Positions 52,101 through 61,324 of a DNA stretch of 64,000 nt are shown here, piece after piece. The stretch is taken from the NCBI GenBank assembly GCA_030272585.1, contig BSYQ01000008.1:3844001-3908000 (forward strand), written 5' to 3'. The stretch is from Bryopsis sp. KO-2023. Lineage: Eukaryota > Chlorophyta > Ulvophyceae > Bryopsidales > Bryopsidaceae. Numbering within the stretch: the stretch's first letter is position 1; the number at the start of each line of letters is the position of its first letter. The notes beneath the pieces were generated by a model, which ran no database searches, was not told the origin of the DNA, and saw only the letters and a list, made by a program, of their open reading frames with translations. The translations under genes and the position numbers were made by a program.

Positions 52101-53790
52101 GGATGGGAAATTGGGTGATCTTGGTAGCCCTGTTCAATGCTCTGTAGTCCACACAGAATCTCAATGCCCCTCCAGGTTTGGGGACAAAGAGTACAGGTGC
52201 TCCAAAATTGCTGTGGCTTGGTCTTATCATCCCTTTCTCCAGTAAGTAGTCCAACTGCTCCTTTAAGGCATCCAATTCTTTTGGGCTCTGCTTATATAAT
52301 GGGCCAAAAATTGGTTTTGCATCATCCTTCAGAGGAATCTTCATGTCCCATGGTCTGTGAGGTGGTAGATGACTGGGTAGATCCATTGGGAAGACATTCT
52401 TATAATCATTCAGGACATCCTTTAGCTCCTTGAGTTCATCATCCAGTCCATCAACCATGCTTTTGAAATTTGCATCTGTACCATCCTCTGTACCCTTGAC
52501 TTCCATTGATTCACCAGGATTCCTGATCTGCTTGGCTGCATTGATTTCTCCTGATGCTTGAGGATCCTGTGTTTTCCTGACCAGCACCAGGTATGCTTCT
52601 CCATCTCTGTTCTTCAGGCATCTCTTAGCTTCACTGGCTGAGAGTAGATTGATCTCCTGTGGATCTTGGACTGCTGCCACCTTTGGATGAAATCCTTGAA
52701 GCTTGATTGGGACTTTGTTAGGTCTGCAGATGGTGATCACATGACTCCTCCAGTTGATGTGAGGATTGTGATCCACAAGCCAGGCCTTTCCCAGGATGAC
52801 TTTATGCTTCAGGTTTGGCACCATCCAAAAGATCCTTTTTATCACCCAGGGACCCATCCTGATTCTCACCAATGCCTGTTGTTTGAGCAGTATTCTGGAA
52901 CCATCTGCCAGTTCCACTGACAGATGTGCATCCTTGATGATTTTCAATGCATTTTCTTGGGCTGTTTGGACATCCATGAAGTCCCCTGTGGCTCCACTAT
53001 CAATGAGGCATTTGACTGTTTGTTTTTGCAACTTTCCTGGCACATATAGCAGGGTAGATCCCAGGTCTCCTTGACCTACTGATCCCAATTTCCCTGTCAT
53101 CATGTTTTCCACTGTTTCCTGGCTTGGTGTTGGACAATGTGTCTCAGCTGGTGGTGAGAATCTGACTTTCTTGTGAATCCCATGACCCCCTTGTGAATCC
53201 CCTGTTGCCTGTGTGGATTTCCATACTCCTGAGGCTGTGAGGACCTCTCTGGGCTTAGATGTGGATTCCTTGAGTCTCTGTATCTGTGTCTGCACCTCCA
53301 CTGATCCTTTAGAAGGGGAGGACTGTACTCTGTCCTTTGTTATCCCTTCCTTCTCAGGGGTTTTCTGTATTGATTGTCCCAACACTGTGGGGATGGATCC
53401 CTGAGCATTGATGCTGTCCGGATCCCCTTTGCCAGCCCTCGAATCTGAGGTACTGGATCTGGCAAGCTTCCCTCCCCCAAACCTTCTCCCATAAGATGAA
53501 GAAGTATTACATCTGGATCCTGCATTTGCCTGGGCACCATTCCCAGGAGATCCTTTAGATGTCTCCACTCCAACCTTATCGACCACTAACACCTTCCCAT
53601 CACTGACAATCCTCTGATTTTCATGCATTCCATCCTTGTCTTGAGAACCATTCTGACGACTTTCCGACGACATTCCCGACATCACATTTGCATGTCCAGG
53701 TTTCTTTGACGCCCCTCCTGGCCTGGTCCAGGGAGGCCTTACTCGTTTCCCGACGACTTGTTCTGGCCACCCTTGTTCTTCGATCGACAT
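49192..53790 (-). CDS. E1 Pol polyprotein (PR-RT-RH-IN-chromodomain)
   Basis: 1532 codons if counted from the ATG at 53790, but likely read by -1 slip from gag. A Ser/Gly-rich, poorly conserved first 200 residues; protease LIDSGATGDFMD near 262; RT with YFSKVDLRAGFWQL, an unusual MGLSGSPGHFMSM in place of the common GLTNAPATF, and FLDD (not YLDD) near 645; RNase H with VATDGSQSGVGGVL near 793 and TDNQSL; integrase finger around 1097-1137 (CRSCPVCQ), catalytic SLDLITGLPRT, SDRDARFTS and QSDGQTERLNR (1160-1262); chromodomain at about 1457-1507 (FHVERFLDHRE, FLIRWQGY, DSWEP). Apparently functional. CpG is scarce here but common in gag. Confidence 0.95.
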   Translation of the reverse strand: MSIEEQGWPEQVVGKRVRPPWTRPGGASKKPGHANVMSGMSSESRQNGSQDKDGMHENQRIVSDGKVLVVDKVGVETSKGSPGNGAQANAGSRCNTSSSYGRRFGGGKLARSSTSDSRAGKGDPDSINAQGSIPTVLGQSIQKTPEKEGITKDRVQSSPSKGSVEVQTQIQRLKESTSKPREVLTASGVWKSTQATGDSQGGHGIHKKVRFSPPAETHCPTPSQETVENMMTGKLGSVGQGDLGSTLLYVPGKLQKQTVKCLIDSGATGDFMDVQTAQENALKIIKDAHLSVELADGSRILLKQQALVRIRMGPWVIKRIFWMVPNLKHKVILGKAWLVDHNPHINWRSHVITICRPNKVPIKLQGFHPKVAAVQDPQEINLLSASEAKRCLKNRDGEAYLVLVRKTQDPQASGEINAAKQIRNPGESMEVKGTEDGTDANFKSMVDGLDDELKELKDVLNDYKNVFPMDLPSHLPPHRPWDMKIPLKDDAKPIFGPLYKQSPKELDALKEQLDYLLEKGMIRPSHSNFGAPVLFVPKPGGALRFCVDYRALNRATKITQFPIPRMDEMLDRLGHAKYFSKVDLRAGFWQLRMAPGEEGKTAFRTKYGQYEFLVMPMGLSGSPGHFMSMMNEILAPFIDKFVQVFLDDILIYSSTPEEHAQHMKLVLEALRKHKLYAKLVKSAVGKKEVDFLGTWVTHQGVQPMADKLDAIKQWPAPSNVHDVRSFLGLCCFYRRFVANFSGKAAALTNLTKGNQQFIWGQEEQQAFEDLKDALCSAPVLIHPREDWPWIVATDGSQSGVGGVLMQEGPDGLHPVAFESHKLTDAESRYPIHEIELLGIVHCLRKWRAYLEGREFVLRTDNQSLVWLDSQQHLSRRQARWVEFLAPFRFQTVHIPGKDNVVADALSRCPHPVDPRDSGSGGGDLKASTPTGTTKTLVQHDGKVQRYQGLGAWGENHPQDLVFDEQPGEPLGSRLVKVTGCQTGKLPERLKTDVMPSDARGGTKWGTGKGLSRSDEQINALEKSSMEPMAQGSPKEVADAQMNDEHCKEILKRLESDIQTQRVFKMSADGVLQTVEGKIVVPQSLKAMVMKEGHDSLIGGHKGKERTLSTLQQNFWWKKMSQEVAQYCRSCPVCQKTKSSTQKIAGDLQPLQIPNRRWSSVSLDLITGLPRTERGKDAIVVFVDRMSKMSHFCATQGTIGATGMARMLFDEVWRHHGMPEDLVSDRDARFTSELWKELMKLVGTTLKMSSARHPQSDGQTERLNRILEESLRAYVSHSQTDWDLKLSAAEFVYNQGKQSSTGYSPFYLNSGEEPLVPAALLGRKKIETPIRGVDEILNDLKMDVEVAKTCIARAQNRQKQNADKHRREDEFRVNDVVLLSTKDLKLAGDRCKKLGPKYVGPFKILKRVGQVAYELEVPQQWSLHPVFHISKLRRYIQDEQYGEREPNPVPPEIIDGNPEFHVERFLDHREIRRGRGRGRTSREFLIRWQGYDRGHDSWEPIRNLENCPDIAAAYFQQNQLEASVQEKRIWGWR
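53714..53751 (-). promoter_or_regulatory. E1 gag-pol -1 frameshift signal (G GGA AAC + hairpin)
   Basis: Canonical heptamer G GGA AAC (53751-53745), one codon before the gag TAA. Spacer of 8 nt, then the stem CCTCCCTGG (53736-53728) / CCAGGAGG (53721-53714) with one bulged C and the loop ACCAGG. A -1 slip enters the pol frame. The same sequence is present in E2. Confidence 0.85.
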
Positions 53791-55316
53791 TCTCTCGCAA
53801 AATGCCCGAACTTTCCGCAGTTATGACATTTCCCTTTCTTGGGCGCCGACTTGTTCCACTTTTCTCCAGACACTGCGCCGATCTCCATTTTATCGTCATA
53901 CTGTCGGTTTTGCTTTGGGTACCAGGGAGTCTGGTCGTTGCCTGCTCGGCCTGCAGCCCGATCTGCTTGCAGTGCCAACTGGACGGCTTCATCAAATGTG
54001 TGGGGACGGTTTAGGAAAACATGGGATTTTATCTTCGCCTGTAGAGAGTGCGTGAATAGATGCACCTTGTCTTCGGTGCTCATGGTGGGAGTCTTCAGCA
54101 AGAGTTTGGCAAACAAAGCGATATGCTCCCTTAGCGTTCCTTTCTTGTGTGATAACCGGAACAGTTGGTCTCTGGCTGTTTCTGCTTTGTCAAAGGGGTC
54201 GAAATATTCGATAATCTCCTGCCCCAGAGTCTCCCAGCTCGCCAACACGTCCGGGTTGGACGCTTTCTTAACAGTAAACCATTCCTGCGCTGCTCCTCTC
54301 AACACCGTCGACGCCAGTAACGCCCTCTTGTTCAGGGGACATCCAGACGCCACAAAATAAGTTTCCATACTCTCCACCCAGTCGGATGCTCCTTCTCCCG
54401 TTTTCCCAAAGAACTGGGGAGGATTCCCCAGCCGGATAGGCGCAAAGTTCCACACATCAGGTATGGATGGCCCTGCAGAGCCTCCACTCGTCGCACCACT
54501 CGTCGCACCACTCGTCGCTCTCGCTTGACGGAGCTTTTGCTCCAGTTCTTGTTTTGCTGCCAACAACGATGCTTGGAAGTCGCTCCTTTGGTTCGCCATT
54601 TGTTCTTGCAGGTCCAATAGCTTTTTGTGCATACTTGACCCGGCTTCCAAGTTGATGCCCACAGCCGACTGCGCCGTCGACTGCTGTTCGGTTAATTCCG
54701 TCATAGTAGCCACCATGGTGGAGATCTTTGCATCCGTATCCGTCCGAAACTCCATCGCTTGTGTTTCCCGTAGGGTCTGGCTCAACGTTAGTTCGTCCAG
54801 CTTCTGCATTAGTTTCTGGTGGTTCGCTTGGCCGTCGAGGGTCACTTTCGACAATTTCTGTTCCAGTTTCGTGCCCGCCTGTCGAACTTTCAGCATGTCT
54901 GCTCGGACGTCACCCGCCGATTTCTCCAGCAGTTCCAGTTTCCCAGTCGTCTCGACATGTCTGGTTTCGCTCGTGGTTCCAAGCTCAGCAACTTTCTCCT
55001 TTACAGCTTTGACTTTGTCCTGTAGCCCGGCTCCCGCTTCATCGAGCTTGCCGACCGCTTTCGACAGTTTCTGTAAGGACTCTCCATGCTTATTCGCCAG
55101 TTTTTCGACTGCCAAGCCTGCTTTGTGGACCTTTGCGAACTCGTCGCCATGCTTATTCACCAGTTTCTCCACGTTCTGTCCTGCTTTGTGGATATTCGCG
55201 ATTTCTGTCTTTATCTCCAACCCTTCGAGTTCCCCGATTCGGTCTTCCAGTGCTTTGCACCCCGTCTTTAGTGCCGCCACCGACTCCACCAGGTTGTTAA
55301 AGTCTTCCGCCGACAT
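53739..55316 (-). CDS. E1 Gag
   Basis: 525 residues from the ATG at 55316. The N-terminal half is predicted coiled coil with repeated HKAGxxVEKLxNKHGxxxxK units. A Retrotrans_gag capsid region is around residues 285-450 (WVESMETYF, GAAQEWFTV, QLFRLSHKKGTLREH). The C-terminal knuckle CHNCGKFGHFAREC lies near residue 500, followed by a short basic tail. The end overlaps pol at the frameshift signal. The sequence is almost identical to the E2 Gag although their LTRs and pol differ. Confidence 0.95.
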   Translation of the reverse strand: MSAEDFNNLVESVAALKTGCKALEDRIGELEGLEIKTEIANIHKAGQNVEKLVNKHGDEFAKVHKAGLAVEKLANKHGESLQKLSKAVGKLDEAGAGLQDKVKAVKEKVAELGTTSETRHVETTGKLELLEKSAGDVRADMLKVRQAGTKLEQKLSKVTLDGQANHQKLMQKLDELTLSQTLRETQAMEFRTDTDAKISTMVATMTELTEQQSTAQSAVGINLEAGSSMHKKLLDLQEQMANQRSDFQASLLAAKQELEQKLRQARATSGATSGATSGGSAGPSIPDVWNFAPIRLGNPPQFFGKTGEGASDWVESMETYFVASGCPLNKRALLASTVLRGAAQEWFTVKKASNPDVLASWETLGQEIIEYFDPFDKAETARDQLFRLSHKKGTLREHIALFAKLLLKTPTMSTEDKVHLFTHSLQAKIKSHVFLNRPHTFDEAVQLALQADRAAGRAGNDQTPWYPKQNRQYDDKMEIGAVSGEKWNKSAPKKGKCHNCGKFGHFARECRSKNKGGQNKSSGNE

Positions 55317-55408
55317 TCTGGTTCTTTCCCGGTCTTTACGATGAACCCAATATCACAGGCTGCCCGATCGTTTGGGTGTAGCCCTGTACACTTCGCTCCG
55401 AAACCACT

Positions 55409-55728
55409 TGTAAGACACGGGAGTGGTATAAGACAAAGGAACTTTACAAAGAACACCGAGTCCACCACCACACTACTCTTGTAGTGCGGACCGGTCAAAG
55501 TCCAGTTACGGTTGCGGCGGAGGTTCGAATCCTCCCCGGAACCACTTCTCACTCATTCACACATTGTCACACAATTGTCCCTTAGTCCGGTCAGTCACCC
55601 AACTAACCGTCAACAACCAACACTCAGCCGAGTGGTTCGGACAGAAAAAGTAAGACTCGCGATCCGGAGATCACGAGTTCGAATCCCACTAAGCCCACAC
55701 TTCCACTTCCACTAAGAAAACTGTCACA
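55409..55728 (-). repeat. E1 5' LTR with two tRNA-like segments
   Basis: 320 bp, same as 48552-48871 by eye. tRNA-like segments fall at about 55509-55545 and 55620-55699. Confidence 0.9.
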
Positions 55729-55733
55729 GTGTC

Positions 55734-58700
55734 CTCCAAGCAAACTGTCATGCCCTTCCTTCATCACCATTGCTTTCAGACTTTGTGGCACTACAATCTT
55801 CCCTTCCACAGTCTGTAGAACTCCATCAGCAGACATCTTGAACACCCTTTGGCTCTGGATGTCAGAATCCAATCTCTTCAGGATTTCCTTGCAATGTACA
55901 TCATTCTTCTGGGCCTCAGCAACCTCTTGTGGGCTCCCTTGAGCCACAGGTTCCATGGATGTTTTCTCCAGTGCATTGATTTGTTCATCAGATCTTGGCA
56001 ATCCATTTACAGTACCCCATTTGGTACCTCCTCTTGCATCACTTGGCATCACATCTGTTTTCAGTCTCTCAGGCAGCTTTCCAGTTTGGCATCCAGTAAC
56101 CTTCACCAATCTGGAACCCAATGGCTCTCCTGGTTGTTCATCAAACACAAGATCCTGTGGATGATTCTCTCCCAGGCCCCCAAGCCTTGGTACCTCTGAA
56201 CTTTGCCATCATGCTTCACAAGAGTGTTGGTTGTGCCATTTGGTGCAGATGCCTTCAATTCTCCCCCTCCACTTCCAGAATCCCTTGGATCCACTGGATG
56301 TGGACATCTGGAGAGGGCATCAGCCACCACATTATCTTTCCCAGGGATATGAACAGTTTGGAACCTGAATGGAGCTAGAAACTCCACCCATCTAGCTTGC
56401 CTCCTGCTCAAGTGTTGTTGAGAATCCAGCCAAATTAATGACTGATTGTCTGTTCTGAGGACAAACTCTCTTCCTTCCAAATATGCTCTCCACTTCTTTA
56501 GGCAGTGGACAATCCCCAACAGCTCAATCTCATGGATGGGGTACCTTGTTTCAGCATCAGTCAGCTTATGGGATTCAAAAGCTACTGGATGCAAGCCATC
56601 TGGCCCCTCTTGCATCAATACTCCCCCCACTCCTGATTGACTGCCATCAGTGGCCACAATCCAGGGCCAATCTTCCCTGGGATGTATCAAAACAGGTGCT
56701 GAGCATAATGCATCCTTGAGATCTTCAAATGCCTGTTGTTCTTCTTTTCCCCATATGAACTGCTGATTCCCTTTGGTCAGGTTGGTCAATGCTGCAGCTT
56801 TCCCACTGAAATTGGCCACAAATCTTCTGTAGAAGCAGCACAATCCCAGGAAGCTCCTGACATCATGGACATTAGAGGGTGTAGGCCACTTCTTGATTGC
56901 ATCCAGCTTATCAGCCATAGGCTGAACTCCTTGGTGAGTGACCCATGTTCCCAGAAAGTCCACTTCCTTTTTCCCTACTGCAGACTTGACCAGCTTTGCA
57001 TACAGTTGATGTTTCCTGAGGGCCTCCAGCACCATCTTCATGTGTTTTGCATGCTCTTCAGGGGTGGATGAATAGATTAAGATGTCATCCAGGAAGACTT
57101 GAACAAACTTATCAATGTAGGGAGCCAGGATCTCATTCATCATGGACATGAAATGCCCAGGTGATCCACTCAGTCCCATTGGCATGACCAGAAATTCATA
57201 CTGGCCATACTTTGTCCTGAAAGCTGTTTTTCCTTCCTCCCCTGGTGCCATCCTCAGTTGCCAAAATCCTGCCCTTAAGTCCACTTTGCTGAAGTACCTT
57301 GCATGGCTCAGCCTGTCCAGCATCTCATCCATTCTAGGAATGGGAAACTGAGTGACCTTTGTGGCTCTGTTCAGAGCTCTGTAGTCCACACAAAATCTCA
57401 ATGCCCCTCCAGGTTTGGGGACAAAGAGTACAGGTGCTCCAAAATTGCTGTGGCTGGGTCTGATCATTCCTTTCTGTAGCAAATAGTCCAATTGCTCCTT
57501 CAGAGCATCTAATTCCTTTGGGGACTACTTATATAGTGGTCCAAAAACTGGTTTAGCATCATCTTTCAATGGGATCTTCATGTCCCATGGTCTGTGAGGT
57601 GGTAGATGATCAGGTAGGTCCATTGGGAAGACATCCTTGTATTCATTAAGGACATCCTTCAGCTCATGTAGTTCATCATCCAATCCATCGACCATGCCTT
57701 TGAAATTTGCATCTGTACCATCCTCTGTACCCTTGACTGCCTTTGCTTCACCAGGATTCCTGATTTGCTTGGCTGCATTGATTTCCCCTGATTCCTGGGG
57801 ATCCTGAACTTTCCTGACCAGCACCAAGTAAGCCTCTCCATCTCTGTTCTTCAAACATTTCTTAGCCTCACTGGCTGAGAGGAGGTTGATCTCTTGGGGA
57901 TCCTGAACTGCTGCCACCTTTGGATGGAAACCTTGTAGCTTGATTGGGACTTTATTAGGCCTGCAGATGGTGATCACATGACTCCTCCAGTCAATGTGTG
58001 GGTTGTGGTCAACCAGCCAAGCCTTTCCCAGTATGATCTTGTGCTTCAAGTTTGGTACCATCCAGAAGGTCCTCTTAATCACCCATGGACCCAATCTGAG
58101 TCTGATCAATGCTTTCTCCTTGAGCAGGATTCTGGATCCATCAGCTAACTCCACTGATAGATGTTCATTTTTAAGGATTTTCAATGCATTCTCTTGGGCA
58201 GTGATGACATCCATAAAATCACCAGTAGCTCCACTGTCAATGAGACATTTGACTGTCTGTGTTTTCAATTTTCCAGGCACATATAGCAGGGTGGATCCCA
58301 GGTCTCCTTGACCCACTGATCCCAATTTCCCTGTCACCATTTTCTCCTCTGTATCCTGGTTTGGTGTTGGACAATGTGTCTCAGCTGGTGGTGAGAATCT
58401 GACTTTCTTGTGAATCCCATGACCCCCTTGTGAATCCCCTGTTGCCTGTGTGGATTTCCATACTCCTGAGGCTGTGAGGACCTCTCTGGGCTTAGATGTG
58501 GATTCCTTGAGTCTCTGTATCTGTGTCTGCACCTCCACTGATCCTTTAGAAGGGGAGGACTGTACTCTGTCCTTTGTTATCCCTTCCATCTCAGGGGTTT
58601 TCTGTATGGATTGTCCCAACACTGTGGGGATGGATCCCTTAGCTTTGTTGCTGACCGGATCCCCTTTGCCAGCCCTCGAATCTGAGGTACTGGATCTGGC

Positions 58701-59027
58701 AAGCTTCCCTCCCCCAAACCTTCCCAAATAAGATGAAGATGTCTTACATCTGGATCCTGCCTTTGCCTGAGCACCATTCTCAGGAGATCCTTTAGATGTT
58801 CCCCCTTCAACCTTATCAACCACTAGCACCTTCCCATCACTGACATTCCTCTGATTTCCTTGTAATCCTTCCTTGTCTTGAGAACCATTCTGACGACTTT
58901 CCGACGACATTTCCGACATCACATTTGCATGTCCAGGTTTCTTTGACGCCCCTCCTGGCCTGGTCCAGGGAGGCCTTACTCGTTTCCCGACGACTTGTTC
59001 TGGCCACCCTTGTTCTTCGATCGACAT
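55734..59027 (-). pseudogene. E2 Pol, protease-RT-RNase H part
   Basis: It runs from the gag overlap to the E1 insertion. Protease LIDSGATGDFMD is intact. A CAG-to-TAG-like change gives a premature stop at 57522-57524, just upstream of RT. The RT region (FLDD, MGLSGSPGHFMSM) and RNase H then continue in the same frame until a 1-nt deletion near 56173 shifts it. After that the linker and start of the integrase finger continue to GGH at the E1 junction. The rest is at 47248-48551. It cannot make a full Pol. Confidence 0.9.
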
Positions 59028-60553
59028 TCTCTCGCAAAATGCCCGAACTTTCCGCAGTTATGACATTTCCCTTTCTTGGGCGCCGACTTGTTCCACTTTT
59101 CTCCAGACACTGCGCCGATCTCCATTTTATCGTCATACTGTCGGTTTTGCTTTGGGTACCAGGGAGTCTGGTCGTTGCCTGCTCGGCCTGCAGCCCGATC
59201 TGCTTGCAGTGCCAACTGGACGGCTTCATCAAATGTGTGGGGACGGTTTAGGAAAACATGGGATTTTATCTTCGCCTGTAGAGAGTGCGTGAATAGATGC
59301 ACCTTGTCTTCGGTGCTCATGGTGGGAGTCTTCAGCAAGAGTTTGGCAAACAAAGCGATATGCTCCCTTAGCGTTCCTTTCTTGTGTGATAACCGGAACA
59401 GTTGGTCTCTGGCTGTTTCTGCTTTGTCAAAGGGGTCGAAATATTCGATAATCTCCTGCCCCAGAGTCTCCCAGCTCGCCAACACGTCCGGGTTGGACGC
59501 TTTCTTAACAGTAAACCATTCCTGCGCTGCTCCTCTCAACACCGTCGACGCCAGTAACGCCCTCTTGTTCAGGGGACATCCAGACGCCACAAAATAAGTT
59601 TCCATACTCTCCACCCAGTCGGATGCTCCTTCTCCCGTTTTCCCAAAGAACTGGGGAGGATTCCCCAGCCGGATAGGCGCAAAGTTCCACACATCAGGTA
59701 TAGATGGCCCTGCAGAGCCTCCACTCGTCGCACCACTCGTCGCACCACTCGTCGCTCTCGCTTGACGGAGCTTTTGCTCCAGTTCTTGTTTTGCTGCCAA
59801 CAACGATGCTTGGAAGTCGCTCCTTTGGTTCGCCATTTGTTCTTGCAGGTCCAATAGCTTTTTGTGCATACTTGACCCGGCTTCCAAGTTGATGCCCACA
59901 GCCGACTGCGCCGTCGACTGCTGTTCGGTTAATTCCGTCATAGTAGCCACCATGGTGGAGATCTTTGCATCCGTATCCGTCCGAAACTCCATCGCTTGTG
60001 TTTCCCGTAGGGTCTGGCTCAACGTTAGTTCGTCCAGCTTCTGCATTAGTTTCTGGTGGTTCGCTTGGCCGTCGAGGGTCACTTTCGACAATTTCTGTTC
60101 CAGTTTCGTGCCCGCCTGTCGAACTTTCAGCATGTCTGCTCGGACGTCACCCGCCGATTTCTCCAGCAGTTCCAGTTTCCCAGTCGTCTCGACATGTCTG
60201 GTTTCGCTCGTGGTTCCAAGCTCAGCAACTTTCTCCTTTACAGCTTTGACTTTGTCCTGTAGCCCGGCTCCCGCTTCATCGAGCTTGCCGACCGCTTTCG
60301 ACAGTTTCTGTAAGGACTCTCCATGCTTATTCGCCAGTTTTTCGACTGCCAAGCCTGCTTTGTGAACCTTTGCGAACTCGTCGCCATGCTTATTCACCAG
60401 TTTCTCCACGTTCTGTCCTGCTTTGTGGATATTCGCGATTTCTGTCTTTATCTCCAACCCTTCGAGTTCCCCGATTCGGTCTTCCAGTGCTTTGCACCCC
60501 GTCTTTAGTGCCGCCACCGACTCCACCAGGTTGTTAAAGTCTTCCGCCGACAT
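58976..60553 (-). CDS. E2 Gag
   Basis: 525 residues, the same layout as E1 Gag with the knuckle CHNCGKFGHFAREC. Only about two nucleotide differences from E1 were noticed over the gene (near 59705 and 60363). The frameshift heptamer is kept at 58982-58988. It is open and could still give Gag although E2 Pol is broken. Confidence 0.93.
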   Translation of the reverse strand: MSAEDFNNLVESVAALKTGCKALEDRIGELEGLEIKTEIANIHKAGQNVEKLVNKHGDEFAKVHKAGLAVEKLANKHGESLQKLSKAVGKLDEAGAGLQDKVKAVKEKVAELGTTSETRHVETTGKLELLEKSAGDVRADMLKVRQAGTKLEQKLSKVTLDGQANHQKLMQKLDELTLSQTLRETQAMEFRTDTDAKISTMVATMTELTEQQSTAQSAVGINLEAGSSMHKKLLDLQEQMANQRSDFQASLLAAKQELEQKLRQARATSGATSGATSGGSAGPSIPDVWNFAPIRLGNPPQFFGKTGEGASDWVESMETYFVASGCPLNKRALLASTVLRGAAQEWFTVKKASNPDVLASWETLGQEIIEYFDPFDKAETARDQLFRLSHKKGTLREHIALFAKLLLKTPTMSTEDKVHLFTHSLQAKIKSHVFLNRPHTFDEAVQLALQADRAAGRAGNDQTPWYPKQNRQYDDKMEIGAVSGEKWNKSAPKKGKCHNCGKFGHFARECRSKNKGGQNKSSGNE

Positions 60554-60645
60554 TCTGGTTCTTTCCCGGTCTTTACGATGAACCCAATATCACAGGCTGC
60601 CCGATCGTTTGGGTGTAGCCCTGTACACTTCGCTCCGAAACCACT

Positions 60646-60759
60646 TGTAAGAGACGCGGGGGTATAAGACAACACGGAGAATTTACAATACAAGAACAAC
60701 ACGGTCTAAGGCGAGAAGCCTTAAGACTCGTCAACCGTTGACCCGGGTTCGAATCCCGT
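60646..60759 (-). repeat. E2 5' LTR, truncated by element F
   Basis: 114 bp identical to 46562-46675 by eye, ending inside the tRNA-like segment right after GGTTCGAATCCCGT. F begins at the next base. Confidence 0.9.
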
Positions 60760-61180
60760 TGTTAGTCTTTTAGCGCTATACGAGGTAGTTTGGGATAGAG
60801 CCGAGGGTGGCTGACGCATGTGGGTTCACGAGTAAGACAGATTAGACCCAGAGTTTGGGGCATGCGTCAGCGTACTACACTTAGGGGTACTTAAGAGGCC
60901 CACTCGTTGTTTTGACATCTTCTTTACTTTGTAAGAACTCGGGATTCGTGGGATTGGTGTGTTCCCGCTTGTGTGTGTGTTTGTGTGTGTGTGTGTTAAG
61001 TGTTTGCCTGACGCAATCACTTCCCAACCCAAGTGCTCTAGTAGCGTTCACAACCGCGCTAGCTAGAGAGTTGTCTAAACCAACAAACCCCACAAGTATA
61101 CTTGCGTTAGCCAGCAAGTTATCACGAATCCAACCAACACAGCCGACCACTATTGCGTCACCCACAAGCTTCACTATCAA
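60760..61180 (+). repeat. F 5' LTR
   Basis: About 421 bp with imperfect inverted ends (TGTTAGT / ACTATCA). It contains a GT microsatellite at about 60969-60997. The end was placed by the primer-binding site, so it may be off by two bases. Confidence 0.75.
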
Positions 61181-61324
61181 TTGGTTTCGGAGCGAGGCAA
61201 GAACTTTAAGTTCTTGAGATCGAAACTTGTGAACGTGGCGCAACAAACGTTTTTGTTTGTTTGTTTGGTAGAGAGAAACTCCAACCGTGGTTGTTGAGTA
61301 CTCCCAAATAGTGGCTGAGAGACC

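Larger units (their letters stand above)
48552..55728 (-). mobile_element. E1: intact-looking chromovirus inside E2
   Basis: 7177 bp. LTRs of 320 bp (48552-48871 and 55409-55728) appear identical. Duplication GTGTC (48547-48551, 55729-55733). Primer-binding site TGGTTTCGGAGC at 55407-55396 on minus. Gag and Pol are both open. Joining the flanks restores the integrase frame of E2, so E1 came later. The 5' LTR is on the right. Confidence 0.95.
46562..60759 (-). mobile_element. E2: chromovirus split by E1 and F
   Basis: Minus-strand element. 3' LTR at 46562-46930 (369 bp); 5' LTR begins at 60646, but only its first 114 bp (plus coordinates) are present before F starts at 60760, so the rest lies beyond F. 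Primer-binding site TGGTTTCGGAGC at 60643-60632. Gag is intact. Pol has a nonsense codon (57522-57524) and a 1-nt deletion near 56173, and is split at its integrase by E1 (48552-55728; duplication GTGTC). GTATC (46557-46561) is the candidate outer duplication; its partner is outside. Confidence 0.9.

Noticed and set aside
54467-55344. Long plus-strand open frames opposite E1 and E2 gag.
   Set aside because: They mirror the conserved gag codons and contain no domain.
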